Below, piece after piece: positions 24,559-31,454 of a stretch of DNA of 43,933 nucleotides. Both the position numbers and the translations under genes were made by a program. Every line of letters starts with the position of its first letter. Positions within the stretch are counted from its first letter, which is position 1. Origin of the DNA: a virus; the IMG/VR virus record IMGVR_UViG_3300048927_000029, positions 1 to 43,933 of that record; one strand, 5' to 3'. The notes below the pieces were generated by a model. That model did not search any database and was not told the origin of the DNA. It was given only the letters and a program-made list of their open reading frames with translations.

Positions 24559-24909
24559 TTAAGATACTGTTACAACGGTGCTGTCTGAGATGATATTACC
24601 ATAAACATCCTGGACAACAACTTTGTAAGTACCGGAATCAGTCCCGGCGACGGTAGGCGTCTTGGTGTAAGTCGCTGCCGTTGCGCCGGAAATGGCGTTA
24701 CCGTTCTTGAACCACTGATAGCTGTATGGGGTTTGACCGCCAGCCGCGACCACGGTAAGCGTCAGTGCCGCCGGTGCAGTTACGGCGGTGGTGTCGTTGA
24801 GACCAGTAGAGAATGACGCTGGAGAAATATTCTCCATGACAATCTCAACCTGGCCGTCGTCGTTTGCGTCGTCTACACCCGTGGTGCGGCGTTTGATTAC
24901 ATCAACCAT
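24559..24909 (-). CDS. Ig-like domain virion protein
   Basis: This encodes 116 residues. About 40-116 form one Ig-like domain of the phage surface type (PYSYQWFKNGNAISGATAAT, then SGTYKVVVQDVYGN). Such domains decorate heads or tails and may bind carbohydrate weakly. A second Ig-like protein is encoded at 29728..30192. It lies between the head fibre and connector genes, so it probably belongs to the head. Confidence 0.8.
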   Translation of the reverse strand: MVDVIKRRTTGVDDANDDGQVEIVMENISPASFSTGLNDTTAVTAPAALTLTVVAAGGQTPYSYQWFKNGNAISGATAATYTKTPTVAGTDSGTYKVVVQDVYGNIISDSTVVTVS

Positions 24910-24923
24910 TTTTCAATGCTCCT

Positions 24924-25214
24924 TTACATTTGACCGGCGTTTTTAACGGCGGTAAGAAGATTTGCTACGGTAGTACGCAGCGCGGTTACATCGGTACGTA
25001 GCGCGTTATACTTCGTGATTAAATCATTAAGGTCAACGACAGCACCGGCCGCGTCCGTCGCAGTGGATGCTGTGTCGGCGGTAGCGGTAATTGCCGCAGG
25101 GGCTGCTACAGTTGATGCTTTCTTAACTCCGCCAGCGGTACTGGTTGTTGCCTCTGGGATAGGAATAACCGCGCCTTTCAGACTGCGCGGCAGCCCTTTA
25201 CCTGTGGTAGCCAT
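24924..25214 (-). CDS. Head fibre protein (Phage_fiber_2-like)
   Basis: This encodes 96 residues. The N-terminal basic segment and TSTAGGVKKASTVAAPAAITA match the head fibre family related to phi29 gp8.5. The C-terminal half (about 60-90) is a heptad coiled coil (DLNDLITKYNALRTDVTALR). It probably forms trimeric fibres on the capsid. A strong terminator between it and the capsid gene suggests lower expression than the capsid. Confidence 0.75.
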   Translation of the reverse strand: MATTGKGLPRSLKGAVIPIPEATTSTAGGVKKASTVAAPAAITATADTASTATDAAGAVVDLNDLITKYNALRTDVTALRTTVANLLTAVKNAGQM

Positions 25215-25235
25215 ACATTTCTCCTGTATGAATGT

Positions 25236-25260
25236 GAAAAGAGGGGCCGTAGCCCCTCTC
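25236..25260 (-). terminator. Terminator after the major capsid gene
   Basis: On the minus strand GAGGGGC, loop, GCCCCTC (25258..25241) is followed by TTTTCACATT. It would make the scaffold-capsid mRNA more abundant than the downstream structural genes, with readthrough needed for the rest. Confidence 0.8.
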
Positions 25261-25275
25261 GATTATACGCTACCG

Positions 25276-26325
25276 TTACACGCCTACGCCAGTAACCAGG
25301 AACGCGATTGGAACGTGTTTACGCTCTACTACGCGGTTCCAGTTGGTGGCGTTCGCCAGGTCCTGCCAGGAAGCAGAACGTGCGATGGTTTCGGAGCCGT
25401 TACCGGTGATTACCGCGCTGGTGAAGCTGTAGCCGAGTGGGTGCAGCAGCCAGGTTTTACGGGTCCACAGGGTTTCAACGCCACCACCGTTACCGCGAGA
25501 TGCTTCACGCTCGTATTCCAGTGGGTTAGTTGGAGTGCCTTCGCCGTAGCCGATTGCGCCGTTGCCGAAGATGATACTGATGAACTTACGGTCTGCACCG
25601 GTGCCTACAACGGTCATGCTGTCGTCAACAACCACACGGTAGCCCTGGTATGTTGCGAACATGGTGTTGTTTTCGGAGTCACGGATGAAGTCAATCAGGT
25701 TAGCTTTACGTGCCTGGCCGTAAACGAAGCTGTGCATTGCGATAGCACCCAGCACTTCACCGGTAGAACCCATCAGCGCGTCGCCCATTGTCTGGGTTGC
25801 GTCGATGAATGCACCTGCGTCGAAGCCCAGGGTAGCGGACACGTCGATAACCATGTCGTTCTGGGTGTGGTACGCGTCGGTTGCAGCAACGTTATCGTTG
25901 TACAGGCCGAGGGCGGTCGCAATAAGACGACGCTGTGCCTGGCGCTGCCAGAAGTTATCCAGGCGGTTAGCCACGGATTGCAGCGGGTTCTGGCTGGTCA
26001 GTTCAACAGTCAGGTCGGCCTGGCCGAAACCTTCGTTCAGGTACGCTACGCGCGCCATCATCTCGCCGGTCTGCACGTTACGCGGAGTAGCGATATCCTG
26101 GTACACATCGTTCGAGTAGTTTGGCTCGATAGAGGTGTCGATGGCTTTCCAGAAAGGAATGTTAGCCAGGTTGGACGGACCGTTAGCGATAGCGGCAGCA
26201 TACGGAGTTGGGGTCAGAATACCGGATTCGAAGAACGCAGTTTTCTCTACCGGGTCCTCTGTCATGTAAGACAGGATGACAGGTTCGTTACCGGTTACGA
26301 TATCGCCAATTGTGGTAATAGCCAT
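25276..26325 (-). CDS. Major capsid protein
   Basis: This encodes 349 residues. The sequence (MAITTIGDIVTGNEPVIL...; FWQRQAQRRLIATALGLYND; MHSFVYGQARKANLI) matches siphoviral HK97-fold capsid proteins made without an N-terminal delta domain or fused protease. It follows the scaffold gene with one shared base, the usual order. Its strong codon bias produces a 638-codon open frame on the opposite strand, which is a shadow. Confidence 0.9.
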   Translation of the reverse strand: MAITTIGDIVTGNEPVILSYMTEDPVEKTAFFESGILTPTPYAAAIANGPSNLANIPFWKAIDTSIEPNYSNDVYQDIATPRNVQTGEMMARVAYLNEGFGQADLTVELTSQNPLQSVANRLDNFWQRQAQRRLIATALGLYNDNVAATDAYHTQNDMVIDVSATLGFDAGAFIDATQTMGDALMGSTGEVLGAIAMHSFVYGQARKANLIDFIRDSENNTMFATYQGYRVVVDDSMTVVGTGADRKFISIIFGNGAIGYGEGTPTNPLEYEREASRGNGGGVETLWTRKTWLLHPLGYSFTSAVITGNGSETIARSASWQDLANATNWNRVVERKHVPIAFLVTGVGV

Positions 26326-27029
26326 TATTTCTTCCTCTGGGCTTCAAGTTGCCGTTTAAATTCGGCTGGGTCAGATTTACTGAACGCGATTCGCTCAGCG
26401 TCGTTCATTTCACTTAACGTTTTCGCGGCCCCGCCGCCTTTGCCACCGGAAGCCCCGCCACCGGATGCTGCATTAGCCTTAATCAAATGGCTGAATGCCT
26501 TGTGTTCACGCAGATACTTGCGGAACTGTTCAGGGTCAGTAGTAATCACGCTACCGTCGGAACCGACGAATTTAGTAACTACGTCATCACCTTCAAATTC
26601 TGTACGCACAAACGGTGCGAGGATGTCTACCGCTTCCGGCGTAATGAAGTCACCTGCGAAGCTACCCAGTACCGCTTTACGCTCGCTGCCGAGTACACGG
26701 TTAGCCAGCGCGGAATACTTCTCTTCTTTCTCTTTCAGTACAGGCTCATACTGGCTACGAATCGTCTTTTCGAACTCATCCATTTTGCCCGCCGACTTCA
26801 GCGCTTCCTGTCGCGCCAGGCGTTCCTGTTCTTCAATAGCGGCGGCTTTACGCAAGGCTTCTTTCTTCTCGGTCAGCAGCGCTTCGTTATTCGCCTTCAG
26901 GCCTGCGACCTCGTCGGCAATCATCTGCTGAACCTGCTCCAGTGTGAAAGTCTGAGGTGCTGCGCCGCCTGCTGGTTTATCTTCTGCGCCCGCTTCGTTC
27001 ATGAGCGGAAAACGTAAAAAACGATTCAT
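26325..27029 (-). CDS. Scaffolding protein
   Basis: This encodes 234 residues. About 25-110 form a charged Ala/Glu/Lys coiled coil (EALLTEKKEALRKAAAIEEQ...). A middle alpha/beta part follows, then a Gly-rich segment (about 187-203) and a short basic helical C-terminus (FKRQLEAQRKK) that would contact the capsid protein. Length, composition and position immediately before the capsid gene identify a scaffold. AGGGGACATACTGACT precedes the ATG. Confidence 0.85.
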   Translation of the reverse strand: MNRFLRFPLMNEAGAEDKPAGGAAPQTFTLEQVQQMIADEVAGLKANNEALLTEKKEALRKAAAIEEQERLARQEALKSAGKMDEFEKTIRSQYEPVLKEKEEKYSALANRVLGSERKAVLGSFAGDFITPEAVDILAPFVRTEFEGDDVVTKFVGSDGSVITTDPEQFRKYLREHKAFSHLIKANAASGGGASGGKGGGAAKTLSEMNDAERIAFSKSDPAEFKRQLEAQRKK

Positions 27030-27055
27030 AGTCAGTATGTCCCCTGGACGTTAGT

Positions 27056-27072
27056 AGCCGGGCCACCCGGCT
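27056..27072. other. Leader hairpin of the scaffold mRNA
   Basis: AGCCGGG/CCCGGCT with a three-base loop lies between the leftward promoter (27084-27112) and the scaffold start at 27029, so it is transcribed as a 5' leader structure. It may stabilise the mRNA. Confidence 0.45.
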
Positions 27073-27083
27073 TTACACTGTCA

Positions 27084-27112
27084 AGAATAAATTATTCCAC
27101 ATCAGAAGGCAA
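27084..27112 (-). promoter_or_regulatory. Leftward promoter of the capsid/tail block, with operator-like palindrome
   Basis: Minus strand TTGCCT (27112..27107), 17 bases, TATTCT (27089..27084). It uses the same -35 and spacing as the terminase promoter at 35090. A palindrome GAATAA-A-TTATTC (27085..27097) covers the -10 and lies 25 bases from the -35 of the divergent rightward promoter at 27122. The same half-sites recur at 28413-28460. Confidence 0.6.
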
Positions 27113-27121
27113 CTATTCCTA

Positions 27122-27150
27122 TTGACACTGTTATATTACTGTTCTAATAT
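27122..27150 (+). promoter_or_regulatory. Rightward promoter of the DUF3268 island
   Basis: Perfect TTGACA (27122..27127), 17 bases, TAATAT (27145..27150). It points opposite to the surrounding late genes and serves 27177..27545. Identical -35, spacing and -10 occur on the minus strand at 40081-40109. Confidence 0.65.
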
Positions 27151-27176
27151 AATTGGCAACTTAAACAGGAGGGTGA

Positions 27177-27545
27177 ATGATTACCTGTGATTATTGCGGT
27201 AAACCCGCAACACTAACTAGTGGAGCTTCAATATACCCACACAGGCCAGATTTATACAGATTGCAGTTTTGGTCGTGCGAAGACTGTAAAGCTTGGGTTG
27301 GCTGCCATAAAAACACCGATGCAAAACCTTTAGGTCGTCTGGCGAATGCGCAACTAAGAAGGGCGAAAAGTGGAGCACACGCGGCTTTCGACCCAATATG
27401 GAAAAGTGGAAGATTAACCCGGCAACAGGCTTATGCGTGGCTTAGTAGAGAAATGTCATTGCCCCGCGAAGAATGTCACATTGGGATGTTCGACCTTGAG
27501 CAATGCCAGCGGGTAGTATTTATCTGTGCAACTAAAGCCCCATAA
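27177..27545 (+). CDS. DUF3268 zinc-finger protein (moron cargo)
   Basis: This encodes 122 residues. CDYC (4-7) and CEDC (34-37), with the IYPHRPDL, AWVGCHK, PLGRLANAQLRRAK and AHAAFDPIWKSG blocks in between and after, match DUF3268, a zinc-finger family in phages and bacteria. GGAGGGTGA precedes the ATG. It has its own promoter and terminator on the opposite strand to its neighbours, so it is an independently expressed island. Biochemical role unknown. Confidence 0.88.
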   Translation: MITCDYCGKPATLTSGASIYPHRPDLYRLQFWSCEDCKAWVGCHKNTDAKPLGRLANAQLRRAKSGAHAAFDPIWKSGRLTRQQAYAWLSREMSLPREECHIGMFDLEQCQRVVFICATKAP

Positions 27546-27556
27546 GGGGCTTTTCT
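27533..27556. terminator. Bidirectional terminator
   Basis: AAGCCCC (27535..27541), loop containing the TAA stop of the DUF3268 gene, GGGGCTT (27546..27552) and TTTCTC. It ends the rightward island and the leftward spanin operon at the same place. Confidence 0.85.
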
Positions 27557-27795
27557 CATTCTGTCACGTTCTTAATCCAGTCCTGCAACCGGTACACCTT
27601 CAGCCTTAACTGGCGCACACATTCTGCGTTCTGCACATCCACTGACAAATCCTCATCCGCATCCGCTTTAGCATCGCCTAACTTACACGGCGCGGTCATG
27701 AGCTGCGGGTCTACCGGCGGCAATGTGTTCGGTGTGTACTCCGGCGCACAACCCGTTATTCCAATTATTACAGCCAACAGGAATAATTTATTCAT
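27556..27795 (-). CDS. Outer-membrane spanin (Rz1-like lipoprotein)
   Basis: This encodes 79 residues. The signal is MNKLFLLAVIIGITGC, with a lipobox (ITGC) giving a lipidated Cys at residue 16. The mature part is short and Pro/Thr-rich (APEYTPNTLPPVDPQL), ending in a basic helix (LRLKVYRLQDWIKNVTE). The start at 27795 overlaps the inner spanin by eight bases in another frame, the usual Rz/Rz1 nesting. It joins with the inner spanin to fuse inner and outer membranes at lysis. Confidence 0.85.
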   Translation of the reverse strand: MNKLFLLAVIIGITGCAPEYTPNTLPPVDPQLMTAPCKLGDAKADADEDLSVDVQNAECVRQLRLKVYRLQDWIKNVTE

Positions 27796-28147
27796 GGTCG
27801 TAGCCTTCGATGTGATTGGCATTATCGACGGCGGTCTGTTTCAGCTTAACGCGCGCTTCGTCGAACGTGCAGACATTACGACCAGGAGTGCGGATGTACT
27901 TAACGACTTCCTGAGTGATAGTTACGGTGCGGGCAGCACCCTGCTGTTCGGCGGAGGCGGCACGATCGTCATTCTGTTGCTGCCGTGTGACTTGCTTCTC
28001 CAGCTTAGCCTGTGCCTGTTGGCGCTGCTGCGTTACCAGAGCGGCGCGGCCTTCTTTCCAGCCGTCACGATATTGCATGTTGCCGTAGAGATAATAAGCC
28101 CCGACGACAAAGACGAAGGCAGCTACGTAAAGATAGGTTCGATTCAT
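27788..28147 (-). CDS. Inner-membrane spanin (Rz-like)
   Basis: This encodes 119 residues. One N-terminal membrane segment (YLYVAAFVFVVGAYYLYGN) is followed by a periplasmic Gln/Glu/Lys coiled coil (about 30-85). The ATG at 28147 with GGGAGACAAC upstream is chosen; a longer frame to 28231 has no ribosome site. It works with the lipoprotein at 27556..27795. Unusually, both lie about 9 kb from the holin/endolysin genes. Confidence 0.85.
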   Translation of the reverse strand: MNRTYLYVAAFVFVVGAYYLYGNMQYRDGWKEGRAALVTQQRQQAQAKLEKQVTRQQQNDDRAASAEQQGAARTVTITQEVVKYIRTPGRNVCTFDEARVKLKQTAVDNANHIEGYDHE

Positions 28148-28412
28148 GTTGTCTCCCAACCCCTCGTAACAGTGGGGGAAGCCTAAAGCGTACCCCACAC
28201 CATTACTTTGCGGCAACACACTAATAATCATTGTTGCCGTAAGTCATTGAGGGATAAGGTGTCCGTTGATTCTGCGCGACTCGTAACAGACCCCGGCCCT
28301 TCCGCGCGGTCGCCCGAATGCTCGTTGTGCCGGAGGCACCTCGCTACGTGCGCCTTGCGGCGTTCGTAGAACGAAGTGAGGTTATCAGAATAATTTGTAA
28401 TAGTCCACTTTT
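28148..28412. other. Structured non-coding gap
   Basis: About 265 bases with no supported gene. It contains an inverted repeat CGGCAACA (28211..28218)/TGTTGCCG (28232..28239), a hairpin GTGCC-GGA-GGCAC (28327..28339), paired arms CTACG/CGTAG with CCTC/GAGG at 28340-28381, and a 10-base direct repeat CTCGTAACAG near 28163 and 28277. It is GC-rich up to 28380 and then turns AT-rich. It must contain the leftward promoter of the spanin operon, which I cannot identify with confidence. Confidence 0.5.
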
Positions 28413-28460
28413 GGAATAATTTATTCCACTTTATTTTTATAGGTGGAATAATTGGAATAA
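28413..28460. repeat. GGAATAA operator-like repeat cluster
   Basis: GGAATAA (28413..28419), T, TTATTCC (28421..28427) form a perfect 7-1-7 palindrome. Two further direct copies of GGAATAA follow at 28445..28451 and 28454..28460, just upstream of the promoter at 28464. A close match lies at 27085-27097. This looks like a set of repressor or activator binding sites. Confidence 0.55.
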
Positions 28461-28463
28461 TAG

Positions 28464-28492
28464 TTGCGTAATAAATAACCTGTGACTAGTAT
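28464..28492 (+). promoter_or_regulatory. Rightward promoter of the phosphoesterase island
   Basis: TTGCGT (28464..28469), 17 bases, TAGTAT (28487..28492), immediately downstream of the GGAATAA repeats and 50 bases before the gene start at 28542. Confidence 0.5.
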
Positions 28493-28541
28493 TTATCCGA
28501 TGCTGCCATTAGAATCAGATAAATCCTAAAGAGGGCTTACC

Positions 28542-29675
28542 ATGCCGATAGCTAAGAAGATAACGGACGAGCAGTTACGCGACTGCCTGAATCAGGGAAT
28601 GACAGAGAAGTCTATTGCCGAGAGGTACGGCATGAACATACGTAACGTGCAAATCCGTAAAGCAAAGCTGGCTAAGAAAGGGTTAGGCCACGGCCGGGAT
28701 GTCAGCGACCTGGTGCCAGATGGTTATCGCATTAAAGGCACGTCAGCGCTCACGGACGAATTCGGCAACATCAAACTGCAATGGATTAAGACCGACGTCG
28801 ATGCCGAGCGCCAGCTCGAAATCATGCGCGCCGTTGTCGATGGCATGTGTTCCGAGATTACCCCTGTTGCCCCAGTTAAAAAGCCCGCGCGCAAGACCGA
28901 CGACAAACTGCTAAACCTCTACACCGTTTCAGACTTCCACCTTGGCATGCTGAGCTGGGCCGACGAAACTGGTGACGACTGGGATATGAAAATAGCGGAG
29001 GATTTATTCTCGCGTTGGTTCGATGCCGCGTTTCAGCAGGCCCCGGCTGCCGGTGTTGGCATTATTAACCTGCTGGGTGACCTGGCGCATTTTGATTCTC
29101 TCGACGCCGTAACCCCGGCATCCGGCCACGTGCTGGACGCAGACACGCGCTATCAGAAACTTGTCCGCACCATGATTCGCATGGTCCGTCGCGTTGTCGA
29201 CATGGCGCTGGTTAAACATCCTGTCGTGAAGTTGCTTATCGTCCAGGGGAACCACGACGAGAGTGGCATGATTTGGCTGGCAGAGATGTTCAGCGCGCTC
29301 TACGACAACGAGCCGCGTGTGTTCGTAGATACGTCTGCTGATGTGTATAAGATGGTGCAACACGGCAAAACAACGCTGTTCTTCCACCACGGTCATAAAG
29401 CACGCTTCGACGCTATCGAGCCAATCATGATTGCCAAGTTCCGCAAGGCGTTCGGTGACAGTGAATATAGTTACGCGCATGTCGGACACCTGCATCATCA
29501 GAAGCTGGTAGAGTCGCGTAACATGATTGTCGAGCAGCATCGGACGTTGGCTGCGAAAGATGCGTATGCGTCGCGCGGCGGCTGGATGTCCGGGCGCAGT
29601 GCGAATGTGATAACATACAGTGCGGAGTATGGCGAAGTTGGCCGTCTGACTATTTCACCGGAGATGTTGAAATGA
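28542..29675 (+). CDS. HTH-metallophosphoesterase fusion protein
   Basis: This encodes 377 residues. Residues 8-45 (DEQLRDCLNQGMTEKSIAE... IRKAKLAKKG) form a helix-turn-helix. The C-terminal domain (about 123-340) is a calcineurin-like metallophosphoesterase with D131-x-H133 (SDFHLG), GD180 (LLGDLAHFD), GNHD (236-239), HHGH (282-285) and GHLH (315-318). It resembles Mre11/SbcD-type nucleases found in phages. The HTH suggests it recognises DNA before cutting or dephosphorylating it. It is transcribed rightward within the leftward late region and ends at a bidirectional terminator. AAAGAGGGCTTACC precedes the ATG. Confidence 0.85.
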   Translation: MPIAKKITDEQLRDCLNQGMTEKSIAERYGMNIRNVQIRKAKLAKKGLGHGRDVSDLVPDGYRIKGTSALTDEFGNIKLQWIKTDVDAERQLEIMRAVVDGMCSEITPVAPVKKPARKTDDKLLNLYTVSDFHLGMLSWADETGDDWDMKIAEDLFSRWFDAAFQQAPAAGVGIINLLGDLAHFDSLDAVTPASGHVLDADTRYQKLVRTMIRMVRRVVDMALVKHPVVKLLIVQGNHDESGMIWLAEMFSALYDNEPRVFVDTSADVYKMVQHGKTTLFFHHGHKARFDAIEPIMIAKFRKAFGDSEYSYAHVGHLHHQKLVESRNMIVEQHRTLAAKDAYASRGGWMSGRSANVITYSAEYGEVGRLTISPEMLK

Positions 29676-29701
29676 AAGATGAATTTGATGGCTTCTAATA
29701 A

Positions 29702-29727
29702 TTAAGGCCCCGGAAGGGGCCTTTTCT
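29702..29727. terminator. Bidirectional terminator
   Basis: AAGGCCCC (29704..29711), loop GGAA, GGGGCCTT (29716..29723), TTCTTT. It separates the rightward phosphoesterase island from the leftward head operon that ends at 29728. Confidence 0.9.
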
Positions 29728-30192
29728 TTACTCTGCTTTTGGCTTAACTTCAGCGGCTTTCGACACAGCCTGTACTCCATCGGCATCCGTCACGACGGCC
29801 CAGTATCGCCCGGCCTCCGTAACTTTCAGCGAAGTACCGCCGTCTGGCACGTTAACAACCTGCTTGTCGTCTTTGTACCACTGCACGGTGTATGGTGCTT
29901 TACCCGCTTTCGGTGTTGCCGTGAGTGTGGTCGCAGTCGAGCCTAGCTGTGCGTCTTCTGGCTGCACTGCGAAATACACGTCGCCTGCGTCTTCCAGGTA
30001 CGGGACTTCAAACAGGGTGCCGCCAGCGGCAACCGCAATACCTGTCTTATCCGCATACGGCATTTCATCTACGGCTTTACCCAGGACGGATTCATCTTCC
30101 AGGTGGATAGCGCCTTCAGCCGAGCCTGAGACACGTTTGTACTGTACGACGCGGCGCGCCGGAACGTCTGTTACTGTGAAAAAGCCTGCCAT
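29728..30192 (-). CDS. Ig-like virion protein
   Basis: This encodes 154 residues. The N-terminal part (1-75) is beta-rich. The C-terminal part (about 76-148) is an Ig-like domain (GKAPYTVQWYKDDKQVV; AGRYWAVVTDADG). It follows the SPP1 gp7-like gene with one base between, in the head morphogenesis operon. Together with 24559..24909 it gives the virion two different Ig-like proteins. AAGGGGTTATGAC precedes the ATG. Confidence 0.8.
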   Translation of the reverse strand: MAGFFTVTDVPARRVVQYKRVSGSAEGAIHLEDESVLGKAVDEMPYADKTGIAVAAGGTLFEVPYLEDAGDVYFAVQPEDAQLGSTATTLTATPKAGKAPYTVQWYKDDKQVVNVPDGGTSLKVTEAGRYWAVVTDADGVQAVSKAAEVKPKAE

Positions 30193-30193
30193 G

Positions 30194-31237
30194 TCATAAC
30201 CCCTTCAGGTAGTCGGCCACTCGCTTATCGAGGTCAGCCATCTGTTGTAGTGTAAGCGGGCGGCCGAAGCCGTCAACGGAAATTACGCGGAACTCTTCCG
30301 GGCTGATGCCGGAGTTACGGAATATTTTACCACGTACTGGGCCTAAAGCCTCGTCCTGGAACCAGGCTGGCTGTTGCTTCAGGAAATCGTAATAGGTCGT
30401 GCTTGCGTCGACCTGCGTACCGCCTTCCGCACCCTTGGCAGCGCGTTTAGCGCCAGCGTCCAGGAAGTCGTATTCTGAACTGATTACGGGGGCTGTACTC
30501 GACCGACAATTAGCGTGCGCCGGTGGCAGCGGGCCTTTACCAATCTCGTACTTCTGGCCGTCGCGACTACGGCAGATAGTCGACGTGCGGCTGTCCAGAG
30601 TAGATACCCATTCGTATTTCTCTACGATCTCGCTGTTCTTCTTGTATGTCGTTTCGCGCGCCTGCGTCGATACGTGGTTCAACGCCGTGCGAATCACCGT
30701 TGCCGCGTTGCGCTGGCTGATGTCAGCCAGGCCGCCAGCTCCTACGACTTCCTTAACAATTTGGCGCGTTGTCTTGCCCTGCACGAAGCCCATCTTAACG
30801 CCGGTAACGAGACGGTTAATCTCGGTGTCGCCCCATCCGGCCATCATGCCGAAAAGGTCAGCAGGCTTATCATTCAGCGCCAGCGGATTCCACTTAACCG
30901 CAGACCAGACCTGCTCTGGCGACGGAGTGACAAACTCGGCATCGACGTTAGCGGTAAGCGTCTTCGTCGTCCAGTCGGCCTCGTAGCCCGCCAGCGTCTG
31001 CAAGTCCTCTGTCAGCTTGTCCTGCCAGTCCGTGGTAATGCCGTCGAGGATGTCTTCCAGGTCCCGCAGGAGCTTCTCCAGATTACGTCTTTCTCTGTTA
31101 TCGTCTCCAAACTGGAGAACCTGTTTGCGCACCTCGTCGCGCATCTGCTGGATGAACGGCGCAAGCTCGTTCACCTCATGCGACGCGTTACGCTGTAGCC
31201 AGACCTGATGGCTGATGAAGCTTTCTATCAGGCTCAT
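30194..31237 (-). CDS. SPP1 gp7-like head morphogenesis protein
   Basis: This encodes 347 residues. The family core (about 150-255) shows NVSTQAR-like helices, YEWVSTLDSRTSTICRSRDG and LPPAHANCRSSTAPV, the canonical Phage_Mu_F/SPP1 gp7 signature with conserved Cys and His. It acts with the portal during head assembly and DNA ejection. It is coupled (ATGA) to a 33-residue membrane peptide upstream. Confidence 0.92.
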   Translation of the reverse strand: MSLIESFISHQVWLQRNASHEVNELAPFIQQMRDEVRKQVLQFGDDNRERRNLEKLLRDLEDILDGITTDWQDKLTEDLQTLAGYEADWTTKTLTANVDAEFVTPSPEQVWSAVKWNPLALNDKPADLFGMMAGWGDTEINRLVTGVKMGFVQGKTTRQIVKEVVGAGGLADISQRNAATVIRTALNHVSTQARETTYKKNSEIVEKYEWVSTLDSRTSTICRSRDGQKYEIGKGPLPPAHANCRSSTAPVISSEYDFLDAGAKRAAKGAEGGTQVDASTTYYDFLKQQPAWFQDEALGPVRGKIFRNSGISPEEFRVISVDGFGRPLTLQQMADLDKRVADYLKGL

Positions 31238-31335
31238 ATATTTTTATACACATAGTACGTAGCCACTGACGTGGCTACACCAAGCATAAAACCCAACACA
31301 TCCTTTACAAGGAAGAAAAAATCTACGGAGTTCAT
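31234..31335 (-). CDS. Membrane micro-protein, 33 aa
   Basis: ATG at 31335 with AAGGAACCGCA upstream. The protein is MNSVDFFFLVKDVLGFMLG and then 14 more residues ending YYVYKNI. It has one likely membrane segment. Its stop overlaps the gp7-like ATG (ATGA), the same coupling used across this operon. No family recognised; placement inside the head operon is unexplained. Confidence 0.6.
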   Translation of the reverse strand: MNSVDFFFLVKDVLGFMLGVATSVATYYVYKNI

Positions 31336-31382
31336 TGCGGTTCCTTACATGTCTGGTTGTTTAGTATTACTATACTATATGT

Positions 31383-31454
31383 TTATTGGAGCATCATGTA
31401 AAGAGTGACCGCAACGGCGGCCACCAGGAAAATGTTAAGCTCGGTTCTGCTCAT
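31383..31454 (-). CDS. Membrane micro-protein, 23 aa
   Basis: An ATG inside the last codons of the portal gene opens MSRTELNIFLVAAVAVTLYM plus three residues. It has a charged N-terminus and one membrane helix, with GGTGGGAACGCGG upstream. It is very short, so it could be chance, but a second membrane micro-gene follows 48 bases later and the composition is typical of a real single-pass peptide. Confidence 0.4.
   Translation of the reverse strand: MSRTELNIFLVAAVAVTLYMMLQ

Noticed and set aside
25015-26931. 638-codon open frame on the plus strand opposite the capsid and scaffold genes
   Set aside because: It mirrors the codon bias of the capsid and scaffold genes, is Cys/Val-rich in an unprotein-like way, crosses two real genes and a terminator, and has no ribosome site.
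29671-29697. Eight-codon frame overlapping the phosphoesterase stop
   Set aside because: Too short; its ATG has no independent ribosome site and the terminator follows.
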